Counted from the stretch's first letter, positions 25,175 to 34,265 are shown. The stretch: DNA of 64,000 bases from Ardenticatenaceae bacterium (GCA_020634235.1 JACKCB010000002.1:372001-436000), one strand, 5' to 3'. Numbers and translations: made by a program. The notes: generated by a model not told the origin, from the sequence alone.

Positions 25175-25244
25175 AAAAAACCCTCGCCCGCCAATTGGAG
25201 GACGAGGGTTGGGAACAACCGCATCGTGGTGCCACCGCCATTTA
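25175..25244 (-). terminator. Second T-box antiterminator/terminator module of the aspS leader
   Basis: A second T-box core, GGCGGTGGCACCACGAT (within 25244-25223), differs from the first mainly by one T-to-C. It is followed by the hairpin CCCTCGTCC...GGGCGAGGG (25208-25181) and six U (25180-25175). Only about 45 nt separate it from the first terminator, too little for its own Stem I. Confidence 0.8.
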
Positions 25245-25289
25245 CCCCGGCCGGGAAGCCTCCCAGGCAGCAAGGCCACACAAACTCAC

Positions 25290-25354
25290 AAAAAAAAACG
25301 CTCATCCACTGGAGGACGAGCGCCTGATTGCGTCACGTGGTACCACCGCCATTT
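25290..25354 (-). terminator. First T-box antiterminator/terminator module of the aspS leader
   Basis: On the minus strand, the T-box core GGCGGTGGTACCACGTGA (within 25354-25334) is followed by the hairpin CGCTCGTCC-TCCAGT-GGATGAGCG (25322-25299, one G-U pair) and nine U (25298-25290). Pairing of the T-box region would compete with this intrinsic terminator. Confidence 0.82.
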
Positions 25355-25600
25355 GCCCCGGCCGGGGCCTTCATCAGTCCGGCCGGGGCACAAAACCCGG
25401 CGAGACCTGGCACAGTAACGGGCGCCACCCGGAACCGGCTACTCAGTTCGCCAACCGTTCACCGCTTCACTCAGGGGTGTCACCGGCCGGGACAATGGTG
25501 ATGCTTCCAGCCACGGCCGCGCCGCGACATCACTCTCTGCACATTGGGGAGCCGGCCAGCCTGTCCCCGTCAACATTTTCAAGGCTAAATTGTGGAAGGC

Positions 25601-25630
25601 AGTATAGCATGGCCCGCCAACCCATGTCAA
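25601..25630 (-). promoter_or_regulatory. Promoter of the aspS T-box leader
   Basis: Minus-strand TTGACA (25630-25625), an 18-nt spacer and TATACT (25606-25601) set the start of the leader near 25594. Confidence 0.75.
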
Positions 25631-25779
25631 TCAGCGCGGTCCGGCAGCAAAAACGATCCATTTCCCACCCACCCCTGGGAACCAGAGCAGCCCCAATTTC
25701 GTCTAAACAATAGCAAACAGTTACCGGACAAAACAGCTTCCGGCCACAAATCCATCCCACATCTCAGGAGGAAATCAAG

Positions 25780-27324
25780 ATGAAGAAGCTTACCTGGCAG
25801 TTGATTGGACTATTTGTTGTCCTGATCCTGGCCGCGTGCCAGACCCAGCAAGAGGCCAGGCTAATGAACGCGGACCCGGCTATGGGAACCGCCGCGCCCG
25901 ACGGCCTGGCCTATGAATACGCCGTCGAAGCAGAACCGCTGGTTGCGCCGCCCGCACCGGGCCAGCCGCCGGCCGACATGTTCTTTGAAAACTACGGCAT
26001 CAACCCCGTCGTCACCACCGCCGACGACAACCTCTCCACCTTCGCCATCGACGTAGACACCGGCTCCTACACCCTCATGCGCCGCTACCTCACCGACGGC
26101 CTGGCCGTGCCGCCCGATTCGGTGCGCGTAGAGGAGTACGTCAACTTCTTCGCCCAGGATTATGCCCGGCCGGAGCGCGGCGCATTTGCCATCCACATCG
26201 AAGGCGCCCCCTCCCCCTACACCACCGAACCGGGCGACTACCTGGTGCGCGTGGGCATCCAGGGCTACGAAGTGCCCGAAGAAGAACGCCCCAACGCCCT
26301 GCTCATCTTCGTCATCGACGTCTCCGGCTCCATGGCCAGCGGTGACCGCCTGGGCCAGGTCAAAGACTCGCTCAACCAGCTAGTTGAACGCCTCCGGCCG
26401 GGGGACCGCATCGGCATCGTCGTCTACGGCAGCAGCGCCCGCACCGTGTTAGCCCCCAGCGACGCCGCCGAAGCGCGCAGCACCATCCTGGACGCCATCG
26501 ACCGCTTACAGCCCGAAGGCAGCACCAACGCCGAAGACGGTCTGCGCGTCGCCTACCGCATGGTCGACGACTACTACCAGGCCGGCCAGATCAACCGCCT
26601 CATCCTCTGCTCCGACGGCGTGGCCAACGTCGGCAACACCACCGCCGAAACCATCCTGGAACATGCCCGCAACGGCATCTCCCTCAGCACCTTCGGCTTT
26701 GGCATGGGCAACTACAATGACACCCTGATGGAGCAGTTGGCCGACCAGGGCGACGGCGCCTACGCCTACGTCGACAACCCCGACGAAGCCCGCCGCCTCT
26801 TCGTGGATAACCTCACCGGCACCCTGCTAACCATCGCCAAAGAGGCCAAGATTCAGGTGGAATTCGACCCGGCCGTGATCGCCGAATACCGCCTGCTGGG
26901 TTACGAAAACCGGGACGTGGCCGACGAAGATTTCCGCAATGATGCCGTGGACGCCGGCGAAATTGGGGCCGGGCACAGTGTCACCGCCCTGTACGAGGTG
27001 CGCCCGGTGGCCGGGGCCGACCCGGCCGGGACCGCCCTCACCGTCCGCGTCCGCTACGCCGACCCCGACAGCAGTGAAGTGACCGAAATCGCCCAAAGCG
27101 CCAGCCTCAGCAGCTTCGTCGCCCGCTTCACAGACGCCTCCGCCCGCTTCCAACTGGACGCCCTGGTCGCCGAATACGCCGAAATTCTGCGCCAAAGCCC
27201 CTTCGCCGAGGGCAGCAGCCTGGCCAACGTCAGCGCCGAACTGCGCCGCGTAGCCGAATACCTGCCCGGCGACAACGACGTGGCCGAACTACTACACCTG
27301 GTCGACCTGGCCAGCGAACGATAG
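25780..27324 (+). CDS. von Willebrand factor A-domain lipoprotein (YfbK-like)
   Basis: A 514-residue lipoprotein. The signal peptide ends in the lipobox ILAAC (Cys about residue 20). A vWF-N-like region follows (ENYGINPVVTTADDNLSTFAIDVDTGSY), then a vWA domain with the MIDAS motif IFVIDVSGSMASGDR (about residues 178-192) and SDGVANVGNT. The C-terminal DUF3520-like domain includes LLTIAKEAKIQVEFDPA and YRLLGYENRDVADEDFRNDAVDAGEIG in two pieces. Members are surface or periplasmic and bind ligands in a metal-dependent way; no enzyme activity is implied. AGGAGGAAA precedes the ATG. It stands alone, divergent from aspS. Confidence 0.9.
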   Translation: MKKLTWQLIGLFVVLILAACQTQQEARLMNADPAMGTAAPDGLAYEYAVEAEPLVAPPAPGQPPADMFFENYGINPVVTTADDNLSTFAIDVDTGSYTLMRRYLTDGLAVPPDSVRVEEYVNFFAQDYARPERGAFAIHIEGAPSPYTTEPGDYLVRVGIQGYEVPEEERPNALLIFVIDVSGSMASGDRLGQVKDSLNQLVERLRPGDRIGIVVYGSSARTVLAPSDAAEARSTILDAIDRLQPEGSTNAEDGLRVAYRMVDDYYQAGQINRLILCSDGVANVGNTTAETILEHARNGISLSTFGFGMGNYNDTLMEQLADQGDGAYAYVDNPDEARRLFVDNLTGTLLTIAKEAKIQVEFDPAVIAEYRLLGYENRDVADEDFRNDAVDAGEIGAGHSVTALYEVRPVAGADPAGTALTVRVRYADPDSSEVTEIAQSASLSSFVARFTDASARFQLDALVAEYAEILRQSPFAEGSSLANVSAELRRVAEYLPGDNDVAELLHLVDLASER

Positions 27325-27661
27325 CCCCAACCCCGGCCGGTGCTGCCCCGCGCGAGGGCGCTTCGCGCCCCGCGCGGCGGAACTCAATGGGGTTATTTCA
27401 GTTCTGGGGCTTTGCCCCCAAAACTGAAAAAACCCTGCTTTGTTTGGCGTCGCCAGGCGCGAAGCGCCGAGGCGACGCCCCCGGCGCTTGACCTCTCTGC
27501 TCGTTTCCAGGGGGGAGGAGTGGACGGTTACCCTGGTGAACTCCCCTTGTTTACGGTATCATCCCATTGTGGCCGGGAGCCGCAGCAAATAGTAGCCATA
27601 CCACGGTGATCGGTCGCCAGCCACACCGGCCGCAACCTATCACCATCCATAAGGGGTCACA
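27325..27661. repeat. Intergenic region with three strong hairpins
   Basis: After the vWA gene come three adjacent inverted repeats: 27348-27377 (CCGCGCG and GGGCGC arms around TTC), 27396-27429 (TTTCAGTT/AACTGAAA with GGGGC/GCCCC inside) and 27446-27479 (GGCGTCGCC/GGCGACGCC with GGCGC/GCGCC inside, loop GAA). The first may terminate the vWA transcript, though no U-tract follows. No gene is supported in the stretch. AAGGGGT before 27662 is the ribosome-binding site of the next gene. Confidence 0.6.
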
Positions 27662-29401
27662 ATGAACAGGCAGCGAGTCACCATCACCTTCATTTTCAGC
27701 ATCCTTTGCATCTTCATCCTGGCCAACGGCGGCCTGGCCCAAAAAGAGGTAACGCCAGAGCGCCAGGGCGAAGACCCGGCCGGGGCAACCCAATCCCCCG
27801 ACGCCGGCCCCACCATCCTCATCAGCCTCAACGCAAGCGGCCAGCAAACCAACGGCGAGAGCGTCCGCCCCGCCACCGACGGCACCAGCCGCATCATCAC
27901 CTTCCAATCCGACGCCAGCAACCTGGTCAGCGACGACACCAACGGCGTCTCCGACATCTTCACCAAGAACACCGAAAACGGCAACGTCAGGCGCGTCAGC
28001 CTCGCCTCCGGCGGCACCCAGGGCAACGCCGCCAGCCAATCCCCCGACATCTCCAGCGACGGCCAATGGGTCGCCTTCCACTCCTGGGCCTTCAACCTGG
28101 TCAGCGGCGACACCAACAACGTCGCCGACGTCTTCCTGCACGACCGCAACACCCGCCAGACCATCCTGGTGAGCCGAAACAACAGCGGCACCATTGGCAA
28201 CGACGTCAGCTACGACCCCTCCGTCTCCAGCGACGGGCGCTTCGTCGCCTACTGGTCCTACGCCAGCAACCTCGTCGGTAATGACTTCAACAACCGCTCC
28301 GACATCTTCGTCTTTGACCGGCAGACCAACCAGACCCAGCGCGTCAGCGTCAACAACAGCGGCCAGGAAGGCAACGGCGACAGCAAGAACCCGGCCATCT
28401 CCGCCGATGGGCGCTTCGTAGTCTACGAATCGCGGGCCAGCAACCTGGTCACCGGCGATTCCGGCCTCTACACCGACATCTTCCTCTTCGACCGCAACAG
28501 CGGCACCACCACCCGCCTCAGCCTGCGCGGCAACGGCGCCGAAGGGCAAGGGGACAGCTTCGAGCCAGACATCTCATCCGACGGCACGAAGATTGTGTTC
28601 ACCTCCCTGGCCGCCAACCTCATCGATGGCGATACCAACGGCTACCCGGACATCTTCTACTTCGACCGCAGCAGCGGGCTGATGTACCGCGTCAGCATCA
28701 GCTCCAGCGGTGGCCAGGGCAACGAGTGGAGCGAGCAGCCGGTCGTGTCGGACAATGGCCAGTACATCGCCTTCCGCTCGCGGGCCAACAACCTGGTGCC
28801 CAACGACACCAATAACATTGGCGACGTCTTTGTGCGCAACTTCCCGGCCGGGACCACCACCCGCGTCAGTGTCAGCTCAACCGGTGGCCAGGGCAACGAC
28901 GCCAGCAACGACCCCGGCATCACCGCCGACGGTCGCTACGTCGTCTTCGCCTCCCGCGCCAGCAACCTGGTCAGCAACGACAACAACGGCCTGCGCGACA
29001 TCTTCCGCAAAGATCAGCAAGACAGCCCACCCCCGCCGCCGCCCACCCTCACCAGCAACCAGACCTACGGCGCGCCCGGCAGCTACTTCACCATCACCGG
29101 CAGCAACTACCCGGCCAATCAAAACGCCGTCGTCTTCGCCAACTACGTCTTCATCAGCTCCGGCATCGCCATCCCCACCGGGCCAGACGGCAACTTCCAG
29201 TTCCTCATCCGCACCGATGGCATTCTGGAGGGGCAATACATCATCGCCGTGGGCGTGCCCGGCGTCACCCTGCCCGTGGTCCTGACCATAAGCTGGCAAG
29301 GCCCCACCTGGCCCAAGCTGGCCGACGGGCCAGAGGTCTTCATCCCGCCCTCCGTGGCCCCCCTCAACCGCTACCGCTACTCACCCATTCTCAGGAAGTA
29401 A
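27662..29401 (+). CDS. Secreted beta-propeller protein (TolB/PD40-like repeats)
   Basis: A 579-residue protein with an N-terminal signal peptide (ITFIFSILCIFILANGGLAQ). Between about residues 50 and 455 it has around seven to eight copies of a 55-60 residue repeat with the pattern SxDGRFVxYxSxASNLVxxDxNxxxDIFxxDRxxxxTxRVS, characteristic of PD40/TolB-type beta-propeller blades; the Asp/Asn-rich turns could bind Ca2+. After a PPPPPP linker, the last 100 residues (SNQTYGAPGSYFTITGSNYP) look like an IPT/TIG Ig-like domain. No cell-wall anchor or membrane segment follows, so it is probably released or loosely bound. The ligand is unknown. It is not obviously in an operon. Confidence 0.82.
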   Translation: MNRQRVTITFIFSILCIFILANGGLAQKEVTPERQGEDPAGATQSPDAGPTILISLNASGQQTNGESVRPATDGTSRIITFQSDASNLVSDDTNGVSDIFTKNTENGNVRRVSLASGGTQGNAASQSPDISSDGQWVAFHSWAFNLVSGDTNNVADVFLHDRNTRQTILVSRNNSGTIGNDVSYDPSVSSDGRFVAYWSYASNLVGNDFNNRSDIFVFDRQTNQTQRVSVNNSGQEGNGDSKNPAISADGRFVVYESRASNLVTGDSGLYTDIFLFDRNSGTTTRLSLRGNGAEGQGDSFEPDISSDGTKIVFTSLAANLIDGDTNGYPDIFYFDRSSGLMYRVSISSSGGQGNEWSEQPVVSDNGQYIAFRSRANNLVPNDTNNIGDVFVRNFPAGTTTRVSVSSTGGQGNDASNDPGITADGRYVVFASRASNLVSNDNNGLRDIFRKDQQDSPPPPPPTLTSNQTYGAPGSYFTITGSNYPANQNAVVFANYVFISSGIAIPTGPDGNFQFLIRTDGILEGQYIIAVGVPGVTLPVVLTISWQGPTWPKLADGPEVFIPPSVAPLNRYRYSPILRK

Positions 29402-29483
29402 CACGGATTTATGCTGCCCTGTGCCTGGCACAGGGCGGAACGATATCACGCAGAGCAAGTTCTGCTGCCCTGTGCCTGGCACT
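29402..29483. repeat. Two copies of the TGCTGCCCTGTGCCTGGCAC repeat
   Basis: The 20-bp sequence occurs at about 29411-29430 and 29462-29481 in the gap between convergent genes. The first copy continues into AGGGC, making CCCTGTG-CCTG-GCACAGGG-type palindromy. The shared GTGCCWGGCAC core links it to the inverted repeats at 9406 and 11817. It may act as a terminator for the propeller gene or uvrC. Confidence 0.6.
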
Positions 29484-31355
29484 TCACGCCAGGTGGGCCT
29501 TCACCGCCTGCGCCACCCCATACGGCACACCCGGCACAGAAGCAATCTCCTCCACCGTCGCCCGCCGGATGCCCTCCAGCGAGCCAAAATGGTCCAGCAG
29601 CGCCTTACGCCGGCCGGGACCCACCCCCGGAATGCTGTCCAGAATAGAGGCGGTGCCCACCTTGCTGCGCCGCTGGCGATGCCCCTCATTGGCAAAGCGG
29701 TGCGCTTCGTCGCGCACCCGCTGCACCAGGTACAACGCCTCCGAACGGCGGTCCAAGAGGATGGATTGGACCCGGCCGGGGACAAACAACTCCTCCTCCC
29801 GCTTCGCCAGCCCCGCCAGCGGCACCTCATCCTGCAACCCAAACCCCCGCAGCACCTCCACCGCCATCGCCAACTGCCCCTTGCCCCCATCCACAATCAA
29901 CAAATCCGGCAGCAGCGCCCAGGCCGCCTCCTTCTTCTGCGTCCCCACCTGGTTCAAGTCCGTCAGCTCCCCCGAATTCGCTTCCCGGTAACGCTGGAAG
30001 CGCCGCGTCAGCACCTCCTTCATTGCCCCATAATCATCATTGCCCACCGTCTGCACGTTAAAGCGCCGGTAATCACTCTTCCGCGGCACGCCCTGCACAA
30101 ACACCACCATCGACCCCACCGTCTGCGTCCCCTGCGTATGGCTAATGTCGTAACATTCAATGCGCGCCGGCGGCGCCGGCAAACCCAGCGCCTCCTGCAG
30201 CTCGCTCATCGCCGTCACATGCTTCGAGCGGTCCGCCGCCCACTGCTGGCGCAGCGTGGCCAGCGTATCCTGGGCGTTGTTGGTCGCCATCTCAATCAGC
30301 TCCTTCTTCTTCCCCCGGCGCGGCACCTGGATCGTCACCTTCTGGTTGCGCTTCTGCCGCAGCCACTGCTCAATGATCTGCGCCTCCTCCACCTCGCTGG
30401 GCAGCAGCACCTCCTTGGGGATATGCGCCGCCTCATCGTAGAACTGGGTCAGGAAATCCTGCAAGACCGCGCCATCCGTCTCCCCCTCGGTGCCCTCCAG
30501 CAAAAAATACTCGCGGCCAATGAGCTTGCCATGCCGGATAAAGAAGACCTGCACACAGGCATCCCCCTGCTCGCGGGCAAAGGCCACCACATCCTGGTCG
30601 CTGCTGGAGGGCGAAATGACCTTCTGCTTCTGCACCACGCTGTCAATCGCCTTCAACTGGTCCCGGTAATAGGCCGCCTGCTCAAATTCCAGGTTCATGG
30701 CCGCCGCATCCATCCTGGTCTGAATCCCGCGCACAATGTGGTCAGATTTGCCGTTGAGGAAATCCATCAACTGCTGGATCATGCCCCGGTATTCCTGCTG
30801 ATTCACGTGGCCCACGCAGGGGCCATTGCACAGCTTAATGTCAAAGTACAGGCAGGCCCGCTCATCCCGGCCGGTGATCACCCGGTCACACGTCAGATAA
30901 GGAAAAATCTTGCGCAGCAAGTCCAGCGTCTGGTGCACCGCCCAAACCGAGGTAAACGGGCCAAAATAGCGCGAACCATCCCGCTCCATGCGCCGCGTCA
31001 CCGTCACCTTCGGGAACGGCTCCGCCCAATGAACCTTAATGTACGGGTAGCGCTTGTCATCCTTCAGCCGCACATTGTAATGCGGCCGGTGCTTCTTAAT
31101 CAGCGTCATCTCCAGCAGCAGCGCTTCCAATTCGCTGTCCGTGGTGATGATCTCGATGTCGGCGATCTGCTGGCGCAGCTTGTGCGTCTTGTAAGAATCG
31201 ACGTTGTTGTGGAAGTAGGAGCGCACCCGCGAGCGCAGGTTAACCGCCTTGCCCACGTACAGGATTCGGCCCTGGGCGTCCTTGTGCAAATAGACCCCCG
31301 GCCGGGTCGGCAGATTATCCAAAATTTCCTGAACACGCGCTGGTGGGGTATACAT
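29484..31355 (-). CDS. uvrC: Excinuclease ABC subunit C
   Basis: A full-length 623-residue UvrC. The N-terminal GIY-YIG nuclease domain (RPGVYLHKDAQGRILYVGKAVNL, residues about 18-40) makes the 3' incision. A central cysteine region (CLYFDIKLCNGPCVG) follows, then a UVR motif for UvrB contact (MNLEFEQAAYYRDQLKAI, about residue 215). The C-terminal RNase H-like endonuclease domain (RIECYDISHTQGTQTVGSMV, LLIVDGGKGQL) makes the 5' incision, and a tandem helix-hairpin-helix (IPGVGPGRRKALLDHFGSLE, ASVPGVPYGVAQAV) ends the protein. It acts in nucleotide excision repair with UvrA and UvrB, which are not in this window. Confidence 0.97.
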   Translation of the reverse strand: MYTPPARVQEILDNLPTRPGVYLHKDAQGRILYVGKAVNLRSRVRSYFHNNVDSYKTHKLRQQIADIEIITTDSELEALLLEMTLIKKHRPHYNVRLKDDKRYPYIKVHWAEPFPKVTVTRRMERDGSRYFGPFTSVWAVHQTLDLLRKIFPYLTCDRVITGRDERACLYFDIKLCNGPCVGHVNQQEYRGMIQQLMDFLNGKSDHIVRGIQTRMDAAAMNLEFEQAAYYRDQLKAIDSVVQKQKVISPSSSDQDVVAFAREQGDACVQVFFIRHGKLIGREYFLLEGTEGETDGAVLQDFLTQFYDEAAHIPKEVLLPSEVEEAQIIEQWLRQKRNQKVTIQVPRRGKKKELIEMATNNAQDTLATLRQQWAADRSKHVTAMSELQEALGLPAPPARIECYDISHTQGTQTVGSMVVFVQGVPRKSDYRRFNVQTVGNDDYGAMKEVLTRRFQRYREANSGELTDLNQVGTQKKEAAWALLPDLLIVDGGKGQLAMAVEVLRGFGLQDEVPLAGLAKREEELFVPGRVQSILLDRRSEALYLVQRVRDEAHRFANEGHRQRRSKVGTASILDSIPGVGPGRRKALLDHFGSLEGIRRATVEEIASVPGVPYGVAQAVKAHLA

Positions 31356-31359
31356 CAGC

Positions 31360-32559
31360 TTACCGTTGGCCGTGGAAACGGGCCGCCTCTTCGCCGCTGG
31401 TGTCCGTCGTCAGCGCGCGCCAGCGGAAACGGGCCAGCCACGCATTCGGCTCAGCCAACAGCGCATCGGCAATCAGGTCGCCCAGCACCGGCGCAAACTT
31501 AAAACCATGCCCGCTGCCGCCGGTGGCCACCCACAGCCCGGCCAGCTCCGGATGGCGGTCAATCCAAAAATGCTCGTCCAGCGTATCGGCATATAGGCAG
31601 CGGCGCGTATACACAATAGGCGCATCCAGCAGCGCCGGGAAGGTATCCGCCAGAAAAGCACGCAGCCGCGCCTCATCCTCAGCCGTGACCACGCGCGGGT
31701 CGTTGCTAGGGTGCAGCACCTGCCCCACCCCATGGTTGGCAATCTTCACCACCCCTTCACTGGGATGCAGCGGAAAGCCATACCAGCCCGTGTGGGTAAT
31801 GTCGGCCGTAAAAACAACGAAGTTGGGCGGCGTAAACAGCGCCGGATCAGCCGGCCGCAAATGGAAAACGGGATGGCCGGTGGCTTTCATGTAAGGCGCC
31901 AGCGCGGGCACCAACAAGCTGCTCCAACTGCCGGCCGCCACCAACACCTGCCCGGCCGGGACCATCTCCCCATCCGCCAACTGCACCCCCGTCACCCGGC
32001 CGGGTTCCTGGGCCAGCCCCACCACCGCCTGCCCGGCGTGCAGCCGCACCCCGGCCGCCGCTGCGTCAGCCACCAGCCGGCTCACCACCCGGCCGGACTC
32101 CGCAAAGCCGCCGCGCGCGTGAAAATAGCCATCTACATAAGCCCCTGCCCGCCAGGCCGGAAAGCGGCGGGCAATTTCATCCCCATTCAGGCGCTCCGGC
32201 CGGTGCCCCCGCCGCCGCATCAACTGGTAACTCTCATACTCATACCCGCCCGGGGCCAGCGGCTGCTGCGCCAGCATCGTCACCCCCGTCTCATGGTACA
32301 ACCGCTCGCCCCACGCCTCATTCCAGGCGTGCCAGCCCGCCAACGAGCGCTCCACCATGGCCATATACTGTGCATCCGCGCCATACTCCATGCGCACCAC
32401 CTTGCTGATATCCGTGGAGGCCGCCAGCGGATGGGGCAGCGGGCCAGGGTCAAACAGCGCCACCTCGTGGCCGCGCTGCCGCAGGGCCAGGGCGGCGGTC
32501 ACGCCAAAAATGCCGGCACCAACCACCAAAAAATCGGGGACTGACGAAACGTTTGCCAT
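31360..32559 (-). CDS. Sarcosine oxidase / N-methyl amino acid oxidase-like flavoprotein
   Basis: A 399-residue DAO-family flavoenzyme. The N-terminal FAD motif is FLVVGAGIFGVTAALALRQR, ending in EVALFD, and the C-terminal block is GGSGHGFKFAPVLGDLIADA. CLYADTLDEHFWIDRHPE keeps the cysteine that carries the covalent flavin in monomeric sarcosine oxidase. It should oxidise an N-methyl amino acid to the free amine, formaldehyde and H2O2; the substrate is not certain. The ATG at 32559 (MANVSSVPDF) is preferred because the upstream in-frame 35 codons are non-coding in character and AGGAATGG precedes it. Its stop lies 4 nt beyond the uvrC start, so the two may be co-transcribed. Confidence 0.86.
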   Translation of the reverse strand: MANVSSVPDFLVVGAGIFGVTAALALRQRGHEVALFDPGPLPHPLAASTDISKVVRMEYGADAQYMAMVERSLAGWHAWNEAWGERLYHETGVTMLAQQPLAPGGYEYESYQLMRRRGHRPERLNGDEIARRFPAWRAGAYVDGYFHARGGFAESGRVVSRLVADAAAAGVRLHAGQAVVGLAQEPGRVTGVQLADGEMVPAGQVLVAAGSWSSLLVPALAPYMKATGHPVFHLRPADPALFTPPNFVVFTADITHTGWYGFPLHPSEGVVKIANHGVGQVLHPSNDPRVVTAEDEARLRAFLADTFPALLDAPIVYTRRCLYADTLDEHFWIDRHPELAGLWVATGGSGHGFKFAPVLGDLIADALLAEPNAWLARFRWRALTTDTSGEEAARFHGQR

Positions 32560-32691
32560 AAGCCATTCCTCACTGCGCCAATTTCGGCCAATTGTACCAG
32601 AACTTGGCCCAATCGGGCGCAAGGGCGCAGTGCGCGGCACACTGCCCCCCACACCCTTCCCCAACTATCCCAATGCAAACCACAAATGCGC

Positions 32692-32697
32692 TATAAT
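32692..32697 (+). promoter_or_regulatory. Possible -10 element (TATAAT) for the MocR gene
   Basis: A consensus TATAAT lies 53 nt upstream of the ATG at 32750, in the 190-nt divergent gap. No matching -35 is visible at 16-18 nt, which would fit an activator-dependent or weak promoter. Confidence 0.4.
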
Positions 32698-32749
32698 TCC
32701 CGCAAAAGCCTGCCCACCAACCCAGCACGAACGACGAATCACCAGCCCC

Positions 32750-34195
32750 ATGCCCCAACCAGCCCCCCCCGAAAGCCCCCGCTACCAGCAGATCTACCGC
32801 CAACTGCGCGAGCAAATTCTGGCCGGCCACTACCCGGCCGGGACACGGCTGCCCCCCACCCGCAAACTGGCCCAACAACTGGGCGTGGCCCGCATCACCG
32901 TCTCCCAGGCCTATGCCCAACTACAGCTCGAAGGCTACCTGGTCACCCGGCCGGGAGCCGGCACCTACGTCTCCCCCCTGCTGGCCGCCACCCCCGCCCC
33001 CGACCAGCCCGTCCAGCCCGCCCTGTCCGGCTGGGGACAGCGCGTCGTCGCCCACACCCACGAGCCAGAGCGCCCGGCCGGGCCTCCCCCCAGCGCCGGC
33101 CTCATCGACTTCGGCTTTGGCCGCTCCTTCCCCCACATCTTCCCCTACGACGTCTGGCGCCACCTCCTGGCCCGCTACCTCAGCACCGACGACGTCATGC
33201 TCAGCCGCTACGGCTCCGTGGCCGGCTTCATGCCCCTGCGCGCCGCCGTCGCCGAATACCTGGCCCGGCTGCGCGGCGTCCACTGCACCGCCGAACAAGT
33301 CATCATCGTCAACGGTGCCCAGCAGGCGCTGGACATCCTGGCCCGGCTGCTGCTGGACCCCGGCGACCGGGTGCTGGTGGAGACACCCGGCTACACCGAC
33401 GCCTACGCCCTCTTTGCCGTCCACGGCGCGCTGCTCCAGCCCTACCCGGTCGATGAGCACGGCTTCCCGGTGGAGACAATCCCGGCCGGGGCCACTGCCC
33501 GCCTGCTCTTCGTCACCCCCGCCAACCAGTTCCCGCGCGGCGGCACCCTGCCCCTGGCCCGGCGGCTGGCCCTCCTGCGCTGGGCCGAAGCCGCCAACGC
33601 CCTCATCATCGAGGATGATTACGATGGCGAACTGCGCTACGAAGGGCGGCCGGTGGGCGCACTGCAAGGGCTGGACAAGACCGGCCGGGTCATCTACCTG
33701 GGCACCTTCTCCAAAGTCCTCTTCCCCGCCCTGCGTCTGGGGTACGTCGTCCTGCCACCCGCCCTGGTCGCCCCATTCATCCGCGCCAAGCAAGTCATCG
33801 ACCGCGGCGCGCCCACCCTCACCCAGGCCGCCGTGGCCGACTTCATCACCGAGGGGCATTTTGAGCGCCATCTGCGCCACCTGCGCCATGCCTACGGCCA
33901 GCGGCGGCAGCAGTTGGTGTGCGCCCTGCAAGAACGCCTCCCGGCCGGGGCACGCTTCTCCCCCGAACCGGCCGGGCTGCACATCATGCTCTATCTCCCC
34001 CCCGGCCGGGACGAAGCCGAAGTCATCCGCCGCGCCGCCGAGGCCGGCGTGCGCGTCTATCCCGGCGCCGCCTACCACCTGGAACAGCCCGCCCCGCCCG
34101 CCATCCTGCTCGGCTTCAGCGGCCTCAGCGAGACTGAAATCGAAGAAGGCCTCCGCCGCCTGGCCGTGGCCGTTGGCGATGGGGTGATAGGATGA
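32750..34195 (+). CDS. MocR/PdxR-family regulator (GntR HTH fused to aminotransferase fold)
   Basis: A 481-residue protein. The N-terminal GntR winged helix (YQQIYRQLREQILAGHYPAG, RLPPTRKLAQQLGVARITVS, EGYLVTRPGAGTYV) occupies residues 10-80. A class I aminotransferase-like domain follows, with VNGAQQALDILARLLLDPGD, VTPANQFPRGGTL, IIEDDYDGELRYEG and the PLP lysine in GTFSKVLFPALRLGYVV. MocR proteins are PLP-binding transcription regulators, often of B6, GABA or taurine genes encoded divergently. Here the divergent neighbour is the sarcosine-oxidase-like gene, its best candidate target. The ATG at 32750 starts MPQPAPPESPRY; the longer frame upstream crosses the divergent promoter region. Confidence 0.88.
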   Translation: MPQPAPPESPRYQQIYRQLREQILAGHYPAGTRLPPTRKLAQQLGVARITVSQAYAQLQLEGYLVTRPGAGTYVSPLLAATPAPDQPVQPALSGWGQRVVAHTHEPERPAGPPPSAGLIDFGFGRSFPHIFPYDVWRHLLARYLSTDDVMLSRYGSVAGFMPLRAAVAEYLARLRGVHCTAEQVIIVNGAQQALDILARLLLDPGDRVLVETPGYTDAYALFAVHGALLQPYPVDEHGFPVETIPAGATARLLFVTPANQFPRGGTLPLARRLALLRWAEAANALIIEDDYDGELRYEGRPVGALQGLDKTGRVIYLGTFSKVLFPALRLGYVVLPPALVAPFIRAKQVIDRGAPTLTQAAVADFITEGHFERHLRHLRHAYGQRRQQLVCALQERLPAGARFSPEPAGLHIMLYLPPGRDEAEVIRRAAEAGVRVYPGAAYHLEQPAPPAILLGFSGLSETEIEEGLRRLAVAVGDGVIG

Positions 34196-34265
34196 TGGAG
34201 TGAGGGGGTAAAGCAGACAACATCAGAACACGTAACACAAATCACGAATCAGGAGACCCAAAACC

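Larger units (their letters stand above)
25175..25594 (-). ncRNA. T-box riboswitch leader of aspS
   Basis: The roughly 470-nt minus-strand leader between promoter (25630-25601) and aspS has T-box landmarks in order. A Stem I region contains GCAGAGAGTGATG on its 5' side and CCCTGAGTGAAGCGGTGAAC on its 3' side. A GAC triplet at 25481-25479, followed by A, lies in the position expected for the specifier loop and encodes Asp. A Stem III-like stretch has AGTAG and CCCGTTA. Then come two successive T-box/terminator modules (separate entries). Uncharged tRNA-Asp should pair with GAC and the T-box bulge and favour antitermination. Specifier assignment is by eye, not by folding. Confidence 0.8.

Noticed and set aside
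24117..25418. Plus-strand open frame over aspS and its leader
   Set aside because: It runs antisense through AspRS motifs and T-box terminators, with biased composition.
25162..25713. Open frame of 183 codons upstream of the vWA gene
   Set aside because: The sequence is explained by the minus-strand T-box leader and promoter; repetitive parts of the translation mirror the two T-box modules.
29421..31502. Long plus-strand open frame (693 codons) opposite uvrC
   Set aside because: It is antisense to a full-length UvrC with all domains; the translation has no domain-like segments.
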